Numbered from the stretch's first letter, positions 9,255 through 18,420 are shown. The stretch: 33,723 bases of DNA from Nanobdellota archaeon (GCA_018819345.1 JAHJQG010000001.1:1-33723); one strand, 5' to 3'. The notes: generated from the sequence alone by a model not told the origin. Program-made: numbers and translations.

Positions 9255-10443
9255 TATTTTGGATAAAAGGCCATAAAACATTAATTAAAACAAGCCCTAA
9301 GAAAACAAGGCTAATTGCCTTCCAAATCCTGTCGCCTATCTTTTTCTTAAAGAGCTTGTGCATCAATAACTGAAGCATCCTGCCGCCGTCTAAAATTGGG
9401 CCCAAGGGCACGAGATTAAACAAACCAATTCCAAGGTTTAGTATTAAAAGACAGTAAAAAAGCCCAGAAATCCAAAGTAAAATATCTGGAAGAATTTTTC
9501 CATATTTTTGCAATATATTTTCTTTTATTTCCTGATTCTGGGTTAAATAAATTCCAAGATAGCCCCTGCTTTCATTATCAGGGCTTCCAGCAAGAGTAAT
9601 ATTATAATTTGTTACATTTGTTGTAATAACAACAGATTCACCAGGTGTTTTATTTTGCATGATTTCTGTGAAATTTTCTACAGTTCTAATAGGCACATTA
9701 TCTATGCCAATTATTAGCTCATTTTCTGTTATTCCTGCATTTTCTGCAGGAAAGGTCTCATTCCCTGGAGTAAAGCCTGTTACTAAAACCCCATTATTAT
9801 TAAAAACAGCATTAGAAATAGGTACCATAACAAGCACCATTATTGCCAGAACAACAAAGGCAAAAATAATATTAGAAAAAGACCCTGCTGCAAAAACAGA
9901 CAACTGCTGTATCTTTGGTCTTTTTCTTAATTCTTTCTCATCTAGCTCAACAAATGCTAATGGGATTACAGGAATAAAAATATTAAGAAAACCTAGCCCG
10001 CTTGACTTTACCTTAATCTTATATAAACTTGCTATAACTCCATGAGAAAACTCATGTACAAGGATAAGCAAAAATATTGATATAATCCAGTAAAAGAAAG
10101 GAACATAAAAAATTCCCTCAGCCTCAAATGGAAGTACCATCATCAAACCAGAAACTGCTGCCGGCTTTGTAACCAAGCTATAAAAGTTCTGAATAAGAAT
10201 GACACACATTGCAACCATGCCTAAAAATCCAATTACAATGCCAGCATATGCCAAATATTTTAAGAATTTTGGATGTTTTTTTGCCATCCTGTCCATTGAT
10301 TTTAATCCAAGCTTGGTCTTATACATAGAGAAATAAAGAAATGGAAATAAAATCTTTTGAATAATTATTTTCTTTCTCTTGGCATAAAGAAATAGCAACA
10401 TACAACCTATAAATATAAGCGCGCATATAGTCTGAATATCCAT
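9238..10443 (-). CDS. Site-2 protease-type membrane metalloprotease (M50) with PDZ domain
   Basis: Zn motif HEFSHG (LVHEFSHGVIASLYKIK), PDZ-like NAGITENELIIGIDNVPI, LVPLGPILDGGRML. Confidence 0.9.
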   Translation of the reverse strand: MDIQTICALIFIGCMLLFLYAKRKKIIIQKILFPFLYFSMYKTKLGLKSMDRMAKKHPKFLKYLAYAGIVIGFLGMVAMCVILIQNFYSLVTKPAAVSGLMMVLPFEAEGIFYVPFFYWIISIFLLILVHEFSHGVIASLYKIKVKSSGLGFLNIFIPVIPLAFVELDEKELRKRPKIQQLSVFAAGSFSNIIFAFVVLAIMVLVMVPISNAVFNNNGVLVTGFTPGNETFPAENAGITENELIIGIDNVPIRTVENFTEIMQNKTPGESVVITTNVTNYNITLAGSPDNESRGYLGIYLTQNQEIKENILQKYGKILPDILLWISGLFYCLLILNLGIGLFNLVPLGPILDGGRMLQLLMHKLFKKKIGDRIWKAISLVFLGLVLINVLWPFIQNIIGFF

Positions 10444-10444
10444 T

Positions 10445-10606
10445 TTATTTCTTTTTAAGAGGCCTCAATGCCTTTCTGTTGCATTTCCTGCACTTGATTT
10501 TGCCCTGGAGAACCTTCATTATATTGGCCCTTATTTTTGTCTTGCAGTTTTTGCATACAAATATGTTATGTATTATTCTCGCTTCTGCTTCTGGAAATCT
10601 TACCAT
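10445..10606 (-). CDS. rpl40e: Ribosomal protein eL40 (L40e)
   Basis: Minus reading MVRFPEAEARIIHNIFVCKNCKTKIRANIMKVLQGKIKCRKCNRKALRPLKKK (53 aa, C2C2 Zn ribbon); not in ORF track. Confidence 0.9.
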   Translation of the reverse strand: MVRFPEAEARIIHNIFVCKNCKTKIRANIMKVLQGKIKCRKCNRKALRPLKKK

Positions 10607-10613
10607 TTTATAC

Positions 10614-11009
10614 CTATTCTGATTTAACCTGTTTCATAACCCTGCTGTTCATGATTGACCAGTAAAGCACATTAGAGCCAGGAACACAGTCTGCTTTTAA
10701 TTCTTCAGGAATCTCTAAGTCAAATGTTTCATATGTCACTGCATCCATTACATTAGCCATATCGCCATGTACTGATAAAACCTGTGCTGTTTTTTTGTCT
10801 ATTATAGGAGTCTGCAGCATGTCATGGCCAGGCATTACAGTTTCTCTTTTCTTATTATCAATAAGACCTATTGCTGTTATCCTGACCTTTGCATGGCCAT
10901 GCTTTCCAGGCCTTGATATCTGAATGCCTGTTACTTTGAATGGAGCATCATCAAGTATTATATATCTTCCCTCCTGAATTGAGGTTGCTGCAATAAGTTT
11001 TGTTGCCAT
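10614..11009 (-). CDS. eif5a: Translation initiation factor aIF5A
   Basis: Hypusine-site loop SRPGKHGHAKV, FKVTGIQ, SV/OB-type C-terminal domain. Confidence 0.95.
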   Translation of the reverse strand: MATKLIAATSIQEGRYIILDDAPFKVTGIQISRPGKHGHAKVRITAIGLIDNKKRETVMPGHDMLQTPIIDKKTAQVLSVHGDMANVMDAVTYETFDLEIPEELKADCVPGSNVLYWSIMNSRVMKQVKSE

Positions 11010-11082
11010 GATATTTACCTCGTTATAATAAAAAGGGAAAACTGGCTATATTTATAGTTTTTGGATTTTATGGCTGAAAAAC

Positions 11083-11889
11083 CTAGTTATGGTGAAAATA
11101 TATTCTACAGTTAATCTTATTCTTTTTACAAAATTCTTTTATGTTCCTTTCTTCAATATCCCAATAATTGCTATTTTTTGAATATATATTTTTGTATTTC
11201 TCTATAAGTTCAGGTTTGTTCTTTTTTAGGAATCTATAAATCTCTCTTTTTATAGATGGATAAAGATTTAGGTTTTCAAACCAATATTCATCTACAAAAG
11301 ATTTGGTTTTGTTGATTATTTTTTTCCAATCTGTTATTTCCGGAAAGATTGGTGAGATAAAAAGGGCTGTTGGAATTTTGTTTTTATGAACTTCTTTCAG
11401 CGCGTTTATTCTTTTATTTGGTGACGATGACAAAGGTTCTAATTCCTTCCTTATTTTATCGTCTAAAATTGATAAAGAAAGAGCAACAATACAATCCTTG
11501 AACTGCTTAAACAAATCAATATCCCTAACTACTAAATCAGACTTGGTCATCAAACCCAAATGTGGTTGAAGGGGTATGAGCCTTTCAAGAATTTTTCTTG
11601 TGAGTTTATATTGTCTTTCAATTGGCTGGTAGGGATCTGTAACAGAGCCAATTGTTATGGATTTATCTTTGTATTTATTTGTATCTTTTGGTATTAAATC
11701 AGGAGCATTAATTTTTATATCAACAAATTCGCCCCAAGGTTCTATATGGCCTGTAAATCTTTTCATAAATCTTGCATAGCAATATTTACAACCATGCTGG
11801 CATCCAATATATGGATTTATAACAAAATCTCCTTCAGGTAGATTTGACTTTACAATAATTGACTTTACTTTGATTTCTTTAATTTTCAT
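11083..11889 (-). CDS. SPL-family radical SAM protein
   Basis: NPYIGCQHGCKYCYARFM (CX3CX2C), EPWGEFVDIKINAPDLI, TIGSVTDPYQPIE, TKSDLVVRDIDLF. Confidence 0.88.
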   Translation of the reverse strand: MKIKEIKVKSIIVKSNLPEGDFVINPYIGCQHGCKYCYARFMKRFTGHIEPWGEFVDIKINAPDLIPKDTNKYKDKSITIGSVTDPYQPIERQYKLTRKILERLIPLQPHLGLMTKSDLVVRDIDLFKQFKDCIVALSLSILDDKIRKELEPLSSSPNKRINALKEVHKNKIPTALFISPIFPEITDWKKIINKTKSFVDEYWFENLNLYPSIKREIYRFLKKNKPELIEKYKNIYSKNSNYWDIEERNIKEFCKKNKINCRIYFHHN

Positions 11890-11905
11890 TGTTAATATAT
11901 GATTT

Positions 11906-12571
11906 TTAGCTAAAATACCTTAAAAATCCTTTGCTTTTTGACTTTCTAATCAGGAATTTTATTTTTTTCTCCATCTCTTTATGGTCATCAAATTCTTTTT
12001 CCTTTGCTTTAAATTCTTTTGTATGATGATAACTTCTATTGGCCTTATTCTTAAATTTTATTTTTTTATGTAAAATCTCATGATACATTATATAATCAAG
12101 AAGTTCTTGCTCAGCATCTAAAAATATCCTGCTTATGCTTATTGTGTCTGTATGATAATCATAAGAGCCAAGCTTTCTTTTTGAGTTGCTTCCCCACTCA
12201 AGATTAGGTATTTCAATAAGGTTGTAGAAGTATTTCTTATTTACCCTATTGAAAGAGCTTTCCAGTATTGGGTCTGACTTTTGCTTTGGGATGGATATAT
12301 GAAGATTTCTTATAAAAGAATTATATAAATCAATGTTTATTGTCTGTTTTTTATCATTAAATACCTTTAGAAGAAGGCTTTGTATTAATCCAATTACAAT
12401 ATCCTTGCTTATATGTTTCCACTGCCTGCTTAGGCTGAACTCAAGATTATTTTTATAATGCCTTACATTAGCATTGTATGGCTTAAACCTTGCAGTATAT
12501 TTGAGTTTTATAGAATAATTAAATGCCTTATCAGGATAAAGTTTTTCAAAAGCCTCTTTGATTAGTTGCAT
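11906..12571 (-). CDS. SprT-like zinc metalloprotease domain protein
   Basis: YHEILHKK plus downstream HHTKEFKAKEKEF typical of SprT-like/wss-type folds. Confidence 0.7.
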   Translation of the reverse strand: MQLIKEAFEKLYPDKAFNYSIKLKYTARFKPYNANVRHYKNNLEFSLSRQWKHISKDIVIGLIQSLLLKVFNDKKQTINIDLYNSFIRNLHISIPKQKSDPILESSFNRVNKKYFYNLIEIPNLEWGSNSKRKLGSYDYHTDTISISRIFLDAEQELLDYIMYHEILHKKIKFKNKANRSYHHTKEFKAKEKEFDDHKEMEKKIKFLIRKSKSKGFLRYFS

Positions 12572-12606
12572 TTTAAAAAAGAAATCTAACAGCTATAATA
12601 ATCTTT

Positions 12607-15222
12607 TCAAACCTCATATCTTAAAATAGCAGCTATCTTGCCAAGCTCTCTTAGCTGAACACCTTCTCTTGTTTCTGTTGAGATTATATTAACAGTAGTG
12701 CCAAATGTTTTTGCCAGCTTCTCCATTTCATCTATTATATTGTCATCAAGGCTTTCTGAAAGCAATAATATATTTACAGATCCAATTTCAAGGTTTTTCT
12801 TTACCTCATCAAGGCCATAGCTAACCATTCCGGGCTTTGTTGATAACAGGTTAAAGAATTTCCCCATTATCTCTTTTTCAGCTGCTACCTCTTCTTTTGC
12901 CAATACATCCTGTGATCTGTCTAATAATTCCTGCAGGCCAAATTCTTCGGTATAAGATAAATCCTTTATTGCAATTATTTTGTTTTTTAATTCTGTTGTG
13001 ATATAGCCGCCCTCAACAAAATCATATTTTGTAGGGCCAGGGCCGCCAACAATTATTCCCTTAAGCTCCTTTAGTGTTAGAAACTGGTTTTTCATGTATT
13101 CTGCAACTTTCTTGTAATGGTCTTTTGCAGCTCCCTCTCTTATTCTTGCGAACCTAGCTGCTGAATTATGAGTAATTATTCCATTTGCTATGAAGTTTTT
13201 GTTTTTGACTGATATATCAATCATTTTTACTTTCTTATTGATTTTTTCTATCTTGTTTATTTTAATTGGAAGAATTGGATAATTGTAAATAACCTCTAAT
13301 TGATTATAAAGTTTTTTATCTTTAATATTAGATAAAATTGAATTTTTGAAAGTTTGTTTGCTCATCATCCTTTCATTTCTAAAAAAGTTATTCACTTTAG
13401 GAAACAATTCAAGATTATAGCCTGATTTTTCTATTAATTTCCTTATTTTTCTTCCTGAAACTATTATTTGCCTTGAATAGCTTGAATCTGATTTTTTATT
13501 AAGGAGAGTATTTAATTTATTAGTTTTTTCATGAAAGCTGAAACCAATGTGTTTTTTGAACAATTGAATTGATTTTTTTTCAGTTATATCCACTGTAAAT
13601 CTCGGATTATTGCTATATTTATTTGCTTTATTGTCATATTCCAGCAATGAACTTAAAATAGAAAACCTTAACAGTGCAAGTTGGGTATGTTGAGCCAATT
13701 TCTTATTATTTATTCCCAGAGCAATTCCTCTTTTGCTAGCAACATATCCATCTGCATCAAATAATCCTCTCAAGAAAGCTGCAACAATCCCATTATCAGA
13801 TAGGAGTATTTTTTTAGGGATTTCAGAATCTAAAGCTTTCCTTATTTCCGGGAATTCTTCTTTGATTAATCTAACCAAGGGTCTGCTAGTAAATCTTATT
13901 TGGTGGTAGTTTTTGCTTTCTCTAAACCTATAGCTGGAATTAATTTTGAAGAATTGATTGAATTTTCTCTGGTAAGTTAACGCTAATTGTTTATTTTGCT
14001 CAAAGAAAGTAACCCTGTCAGTTTCTATGCAACCATCCCCTATGAGATAGCCTAAAAATTGAGCAAATTCCTTATTTAAAGTATTTGGTAAACTTATATT
14101 TCTATACATGTAATGATTAGTATAGTCTTTCAAAAATTTATCAAAATCAATATTTAACTTACTACACAACCTTTTTAATGGCATCCTGCATGCAGTTGAT
14201 TTACCAAGTTCATAACGGGAGATTGTTGTTTGTGTTAAACCTGCTTCTTTTGCCAATTGCCTTTGAAGCAATCCCTTTTTTAATCTTCTTTTCTTTAGAA
14301 ATTCCTGGCCTTCTTTGGTTATGATAAAAGAATTATAATATTTTTTTGAATTTATTTTTTGTATTTTTCCTTTGATGTATATTTTTTCAGGCATTATTAG
14401 ATAATCTCCCTGCTTTAATTCCTCAGCAGGTTTTTCAATTATTTTTTCAGAAGTTGCTACAAAAAACAAATGATCTTTAGATGATTGAATTTCTAAGCGG
14501 GGATTTTTAGTAATAATCTTGTAAATTTTGTTCTTCTTTACATTCCATTTATCTATGATATTTGAATCAGAAACTGCAAAATTATTTTTAATCATAACAG
14601 ACTTGATTATATTTGGATTATTAACAATTTCAATTTTAGGAAGAGAACCATCAGATAATTGGATTAAGGATTCATTTACAAGACATTGTCCCCCTGCTCG
14701 TTGTTTTCCAGGAACCTGTGAATGTGTCTTTACCAAAGGAACTATTGTTTTTCCTTTTAATAAAGCAATGTTTGCATCTCTCCTGTCCATCACAACAAGG
14801 CCGTAAACCTCTTTTGTGTCAAGCATATCTCTCAATAAATCAAGGACAAACTGCTTGTCGCATCTGTAAATTCTTGTATTCAAAGGCACTGGCGGCTCTA
14901 TGCTCCATACCTCTAAATCAATCTGGCCTTCTCTTTCAGCAACATTTCCTGAGAAAACAGCCAAGCCATGTTCTGGTGTTTTCTTAAACAAGCGCAAGTG
15001 CTGAACCATTCTTTCAAGGCCATCTGTAACATTCTTTCTTGTTGAAGCTGATTTTATATTGGTTGCAGTCCCCTGCTCCTGCTTTAGATGGTTTATTATC
15101 TTGTTTAAGTCATATCCTGCAGGCATGTACACTGTAATAAGCTCTGTGTGCGGCCTTCTGAATACCTCGAGCTTTTTGATAAATTTCTTTAGTTCATACC
15201 TTTGTTTTTCAGTTAGTGCCAT
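12607..15222 (-). CDS. prf1: Peptide chain release factor aRF1 containing an intein
   Basis: NIKS motif TATNIKSASTRKNV; N-extein ends VPGKQRAGGQ and C-extein starts SAARFARIREGAAKDHYK; Tyr/IIVGGPGPTK; 871-aa precursor, 364-aa spliced product. Confidence 0.95.
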   Translation of the reverse strand: MALTEKQRYELKKFIKKLEVFRRPHTELITVYMPAGYDLNKIINHLKQEQGTATNIKSASTRKNVTDGLERMVQHLRLFKKTPEHGLAVFSGNVAEREGQIDLEVWSIEPPVPLNTRIYRCDKQFVLDLLRDMLDTKEVYGLVVMDRRDANIALLKGKTIVPLVKTHSQVPGKQRAGGQCLVNESLIQLSDGSLPKIEIVNNPNIIKSVMIKNNFAVSDSNIIDKWNVKKNKIYKIITKNPRLEIQSSKDHLFFVATSEKIIEKPAEELKQGDYLIMPEKIYIKGKIQKINSKKYYNSFIITKEGQEFLKKRRLKKGLLQRQLAKEAGLTQTTISRYELGKSTACRMPLKRLCSKLNIDFDKFLKDYTNHYMYRNISLPNTLNKEFAQFLGYLIGDGCIETDRVTFFEQNKQLALTYQRKFNQFFKINSSYRFRESKNYHQIRFTSRPLVRLIKEEFPEIRKALDSEIPKKILLSDNGIVAAFLRGLFDADGYVASKRGIALGINNKKLAQHTQLALLRFSILSSLLEYDNKANKYSNNPRFTVDITEKKSIQLFKKHIGFSFHEKTNKLNTLLNKKSDSSYSRQIIVSGRKIRKLIEKSGYNLELFPKVNNFFRNERMMSKQTFKNSILSNIKDKKLYNQLEVIYNYPILPIKINKIEKINKKVKMIDISVKNKNFIANGIITHNSAARFARIREGAAKDHYKKVAEYMKNQFLTLKELKGIIVGGPGPTKYDFVEGGYITTELKNKIIAIKDLSYTEEFGLQELLDRSQDVLAKEEVAAEKEIMGKFFNLLSTKPGMVSYGLDEVKKNLEIGSVNILLLSESLDDNIIDEMEKLAKTFGTTVNIISTETREGVQLRELGKIAAILRYEV
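13165..14685 (-). mobile_element. Intein (507 aa) with LAGLIDADG homing endonuclease and XRE-like HTH, inserted after GGQ
   Basis: Starts Cys (CLVNESLIQLSDG, block A), SSKDHLFFV (block B), FLGYLIGDGCI and FLRGLFDADGYV (dodecapeptides), NFIANGIITHN then Ser+1 (blocks F/G). Confidence 0.96.
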
Positions 15223-15341
15223 AGTTATAGAGAATTACAGGCCATATATAAAATTTTGCTAAATATAATTCTTAAAATAGAATATGTATAATTAACTAAA
15301 TTTCAGCTAGAATTCTTTCTGGTGCTTCTGTCGGTTCCTCA

Positions 15342-16679
15342 CTAGTTTTCTCCATTTAAACAAAATTCAACTAAATCTTGTGTTACATCCCCTGCTTCAT
15401 TTGGCAGGATTTCAATTACAGTTATTCCTGCCCCATTTGATAATGTGAATGTATTACCTGTTCCCAAGAGTTCAGTTAGTTCACCATTTACCACAAACTG
15501 AACGTGATAAGGATATATATTTGTGGTGATTATTGGCCTGACATCATAATCAATACCATTAATTGTGTAAGTTTTTAATTCTCCATCAGCTAGTGTATCT
15601 ATCATATCACAACTACATGCTCCATCCTCACAACCGTTTGGGCAATTGAAATCATTATATTTCTTGAAAGTTGGACCTTCACAAACATATTCGTTGATAA
15701 AACAATTATCTCCTTCACATTTATCTGCTGGTAATAAAACTGAATGGTCGCCAGGGACATCCTCTACTATGCAAACATCTTCTCTTGCAACTCCTTCATA
15801 TGTAAGGGTACCTTTAGTGTAATAATCTCTTCCTCCATCAGAGTCTGTGCATATGGTAGTTAGTTCAGTAGATCCAATATTACATATGCTTACATCAATC
15901 CAGTCTGTAATATATGATTCTATTGACAAGCTATCAGAATATTGGGGAATAATCTGAAACCTTACATTTCCTGTGTAATAAGCTGCACAACCACTTGATT
16001 CCAGGTTATAATAAAAATATCTCTCTTTGGTGTTGAATATATCCTCCACGCACTTGCCATCTTCTATTTTATCTTTATTTTCATCATAAAAAGGGATAAT
16101 TTCATAGGAAATTGCTTTTTCATCCTTATCCCATGATAGGGTTATGTAAGGGCATTCAAGTTCCCATTGAAGCCCCTCTTCAAGATTTGAATCAAGCTTA
16201 CAGGACTTGCTTATAGGTGAGTAATGTGTTTCTTGTGGACAGTATGCACAGCATTTTATGTATTCACTATGATCACTATCCATGTTTAATTCCAAGCACC
16301 ACTTATCACCTTTTTCAACTTCATAAGATTTCCATGTACCATTATCTGTGTCTAAATCAATACGTTGGTCTATACATACTGAATAGCCAGATAGATACTC
16401 TGGATTACTCCCGGGATTACCAAGATAACTAGTAGAACTAAAAGGCAAACCAGTAACATTTTCACAAGAGTTTTTGTTATCCATTCCTGGGAGGGGCTCA
16501 GAAGTTGGTTGACCATCCTCCCCTATATCAGATTCAGGAATTTCAGCAGGTGATTGAGTATATGCTAAATAAATTAAGCCAATAAAGACAGCAACAATAA
16601 GAATAATAGGCCAAGAAACAGAAAGCCAACCTATTATTCCTAACCCTTTTTTATTTTTCATAAACCTCATAATATACAC
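15342..16679 (-). CDS. Membrane-anchored, Cys-rich extracellular protein
   Basis: N-terminal MKNKKGLGIIGWLSVSWPIILIVAVFIGLIYLAY TM, then long polar, Cys/Asp-rich ectodomain. Confidence 0.7.
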   Translation of the reverse strand: MYIMRFMKNKKGLGIIGWLSVSWPIILIVAVFIGLIYLAYTQSPAEIPESDIGEDGQPTSEPLPGMDNKNSCENVTGLPFSSTSYLGNPGSNPEYLSGYSVCIDQRIDLDTDNGTWKSYEVEKGDKWCLELNMDSDHSEYIKCCAYCPQETHYSPISKSCKLDSNLEEGLQWELECPYITLSWDKDEKAISYEIIPFYDENKDKIEDGKCVEDIFNTKERYFYYNLESSGCAAYYTGNVRFQIIPQYSDSLSIESYITDWIDVSICNIGSTELTTICTDSDGGRDYYTKGTLTYEGVAREDVCIVEDVPGDHSVLLPADKCEGDNCFINEYVCEGPTFKKYNDFNCPNGCEDGACSCDMIDTLADGELKTYTINGIDYDVRPIITTNIYPYHVQFVVNGELTELLGTGNTFTLSNGAGITVIEILPNEAGDVTQDLVEFCLNGEN

Positions 16680-16801
16680 CCCTTAATTAATTCATTAAAT
16701 TTTGATAATATTAATCTCTTTAATTTTGTATATAAACTTGTATATAAATGTTTGTTTTCAGTATTCATTAACTTCACTGGTTCGTTTTCAGTTGTTTTTT
16801 A

Positions 16802-18031
16802 TTAGTATTCTGATTCTCTGATTACCTCAATTTTAAGTTCCTGCCAATCAGAATAATCTTCATTATCTTTTTCTCTTGCATAAACTATTAAATTAATATA
16901 ACCCCTATCAAAATCAGATTGTGTTACATGATAGGGCAGGTTAGGTTCATAAGTAAAATCAATCTCATCCTCATCAGGGTCATCTGCTTTTGGATTTATC
17001 CTGCTTTCTGTTATTTCTTCTTCCATTATAGCCTGCGTACCAAAGAATGTAAGTTTTGTTATTGGAATATAACGCAGTGCAGGATACCTGTTTTCTCTTG
17101 CAAACTGGAACGTATAAGGCTCAGCATAGAGCATTGACTTATTGTCTCTTATTATAATGATGTCATCATAATTATAGGCATTCTCAATTTTTTCAATATT
17201 AATGTCGTCTTTGTTGTTTTCTGAATTGTTAATATTAAATAAAATATCTGTGGTATCTTTATTTATGATAAAATCAGTAAAATTATAAACCTTTTTCAGC
17301 CTTATCTGGGGATTTGTGTAAAAATAACTAACATTGGTTATTGTGTTTGTTAGTTTCTTTTTTATGCCTAAGGAATATTCTAAAAATGCAATTACATCAT
17401 TCTCGCCAATTATAACAGAAACATTAATATTATTAATATCAGCATCTATTTCAAAGCCCTGCTCATCAAAGATTGTTAAATTAATATTTTCTTTTAGATA
17501 GTTGGTTATAAATTCCATAAGCTGGAACTGTATTGACGGGCTAGAGCCATTTAATGGTGGCAGATTACTAATTCCAAAAAATCCAGCAAAAGACCCTTTT
17601 TCCCCTGATTTTGGAAAATGGGAATATGGATAGTAATACCAAGGATAATATTTTGGTTTATAAAAATAATAGTTAAAAAGATTATTATTCTGCTTGTGTA
17701 TGTTATAAAAAACCTTATGGTCCTTATAATAAATAAAATCATTACCTTCTTCTATTGGGTCTGGTATAGGACCGCCCTGGCTTTCATAGATATACCCCCC
17801 CTGCATTCCAATAAGTAAAAGACCTTTCTTTGTGGCATCATCAAGGTTTGTTGTTACATAGTTTGTTATTGGCCTTACTTCCCTTGGTATTTTCTGGGCA
17901 ATTATAAGTTCCTGCACACCAATCTCTTTTTCAGTTGTGCCCCTTAAATAAAAAAGTAAAATAGCCGAAAAAAGAATAATAATGCCTAGAATTATATATA
18001 CAGTAACCTGTCCCCTCTTTTTTTTATGCAT
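16802..18031 (-). CDS. Type IV pilin-like (class III signal) anchored surface protein
   Basis: N-terminus MHKKKRGQVTVYIILGIIILFSAILLFYLRG (K/R-G-Q before a hydrophobic helix), large ectodomain. Confidence 0.65.
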   Translation of the reverse strand: MHKKKRGQVTVYIILGIIILFSAILLFYLRGTTEKEIGVQELIIAQKIPREVRPITNYVTTNLDDATKKGLLLIGMQGGYIYESQGGPIPDPIEEGNDFIYYKDHKVFYNIHKQNNNLFNYYFYKPKYYPWYYYPYSHFPKSGEKGSFAGFFGISNLPPLNGSSPSIQFQLMEFITNYLKENINLTIFDEQGFEIDADINNINVSVIIGENDVIAFLEYSLGIKKKLTNTITNVSYFYTNPQIRLKKVYNFTDFIINKDTTDILFNINNSENNKDDINIEKIENAYNYDDIIIIRDNKSMLYAEPYTFQFARENRYPALRYIPITKLTFFGTQAIMEEEITESRINPKADDPDEDEIDFTYEPNLPYHVTQSDFDRGYINLIVYAREKDNEDYSDWQELKIEVIRESEY

Positions 18032-18104
18032 TGTTAGACCTTTACTGAGCTTAAATAAAGCAAATATTAAAATGTTTTGATAAAATCGGTTTTAAAACAA
18101 AAGA

Positions 18105-18112
18105 TTTAAATA
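18105..18112 (+). promoter_or_regulatory. TATA box for tRNA-Pro transcription unit
   Basis: TTTAAATA about 29-36 nt upstream of the tRNA 5' end. Confidence 0.5.
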
Positions 18113-18180
18113 ATGCCCCAATCCACCAAAACAAATAGTTGGGGCTGTAGGGTAGCTTGGTTTATCCTTTCTGGTTTGGG

Positions 18181-18197
18181 TTGTTAAAACACAAGAA
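18181..18197 (+). other. tRNA intron 1 (17 nt, position 37/38)
   Basis: BHB: outer helix UCUGG/CCAGA, central helix UUUG (18175-78)/CAAG (18192-95), bulges GGU (18179-81) and AAA (18196-98), inner helix UGU/ACA with UAAA loop. Confidence 0.9.
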
Positions 18198-18218
18198 ACC
18201 AGACGACCCCGGTTCAAA

Positions 18219-18420
18219 CAGCTTCTTGCTAAGCTGGCACGCATGAGCAACATGCTCAAAAATCATAGATTTTTGGCACCAACTAAAGTTGGTTTTTTGC
18301 TTTGCAAAAAAGTCCCTCTAGCTCACTTCGTTCGCAACTGAGCATTGGCTCAGTTGATATTTAAAGGAGGGTATTGCATAAATGCAGGCTCACCAAGTTC
18401 GATCGCAAGAGTTTTGGAAG
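18219..18420 (+). other. tRNA intron 2 (202 nt, T-loop position 59/60), hairpin-rich
   Basis: BHB: outer helix CCCGG/CCGGG, central helix UUCA (18213-16)/UGGA (18415-18), bulges AAC (18217-19) and AGU (18419-21), inner helix including UUCUUGC (18223-29)/GCAAGAG (18405-11); removal gives T-loop TTCAAAT. Confidence 0.88.

Noticed and set aside
14528-15262. Plus-strand ORFs opposite prf1 (14528-14806, 14718-14987, 15059-15262)
   Set aside because: Antisense to a conserved gene; no family resemblance
18243-18341. 32-codon ORF inside the tRNA-Pro intron (MSNMLKNHRFLAPTKVGFLLCKKVPLAHFVRN)
   Set aside because: No SD, short enough to be chance, sequence is explained by the consecutive hairpins; too small for a homing endonuclease
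18219-18420. Group I intron, or an integrated element using the tRNA T-loop as att site
   Set aside because: Both junctions fit a BHB instead; no integrase or duplicated tRNA 3' end is present; I could not identify a group I P3-P8 core, though a covariance-model search was not possible
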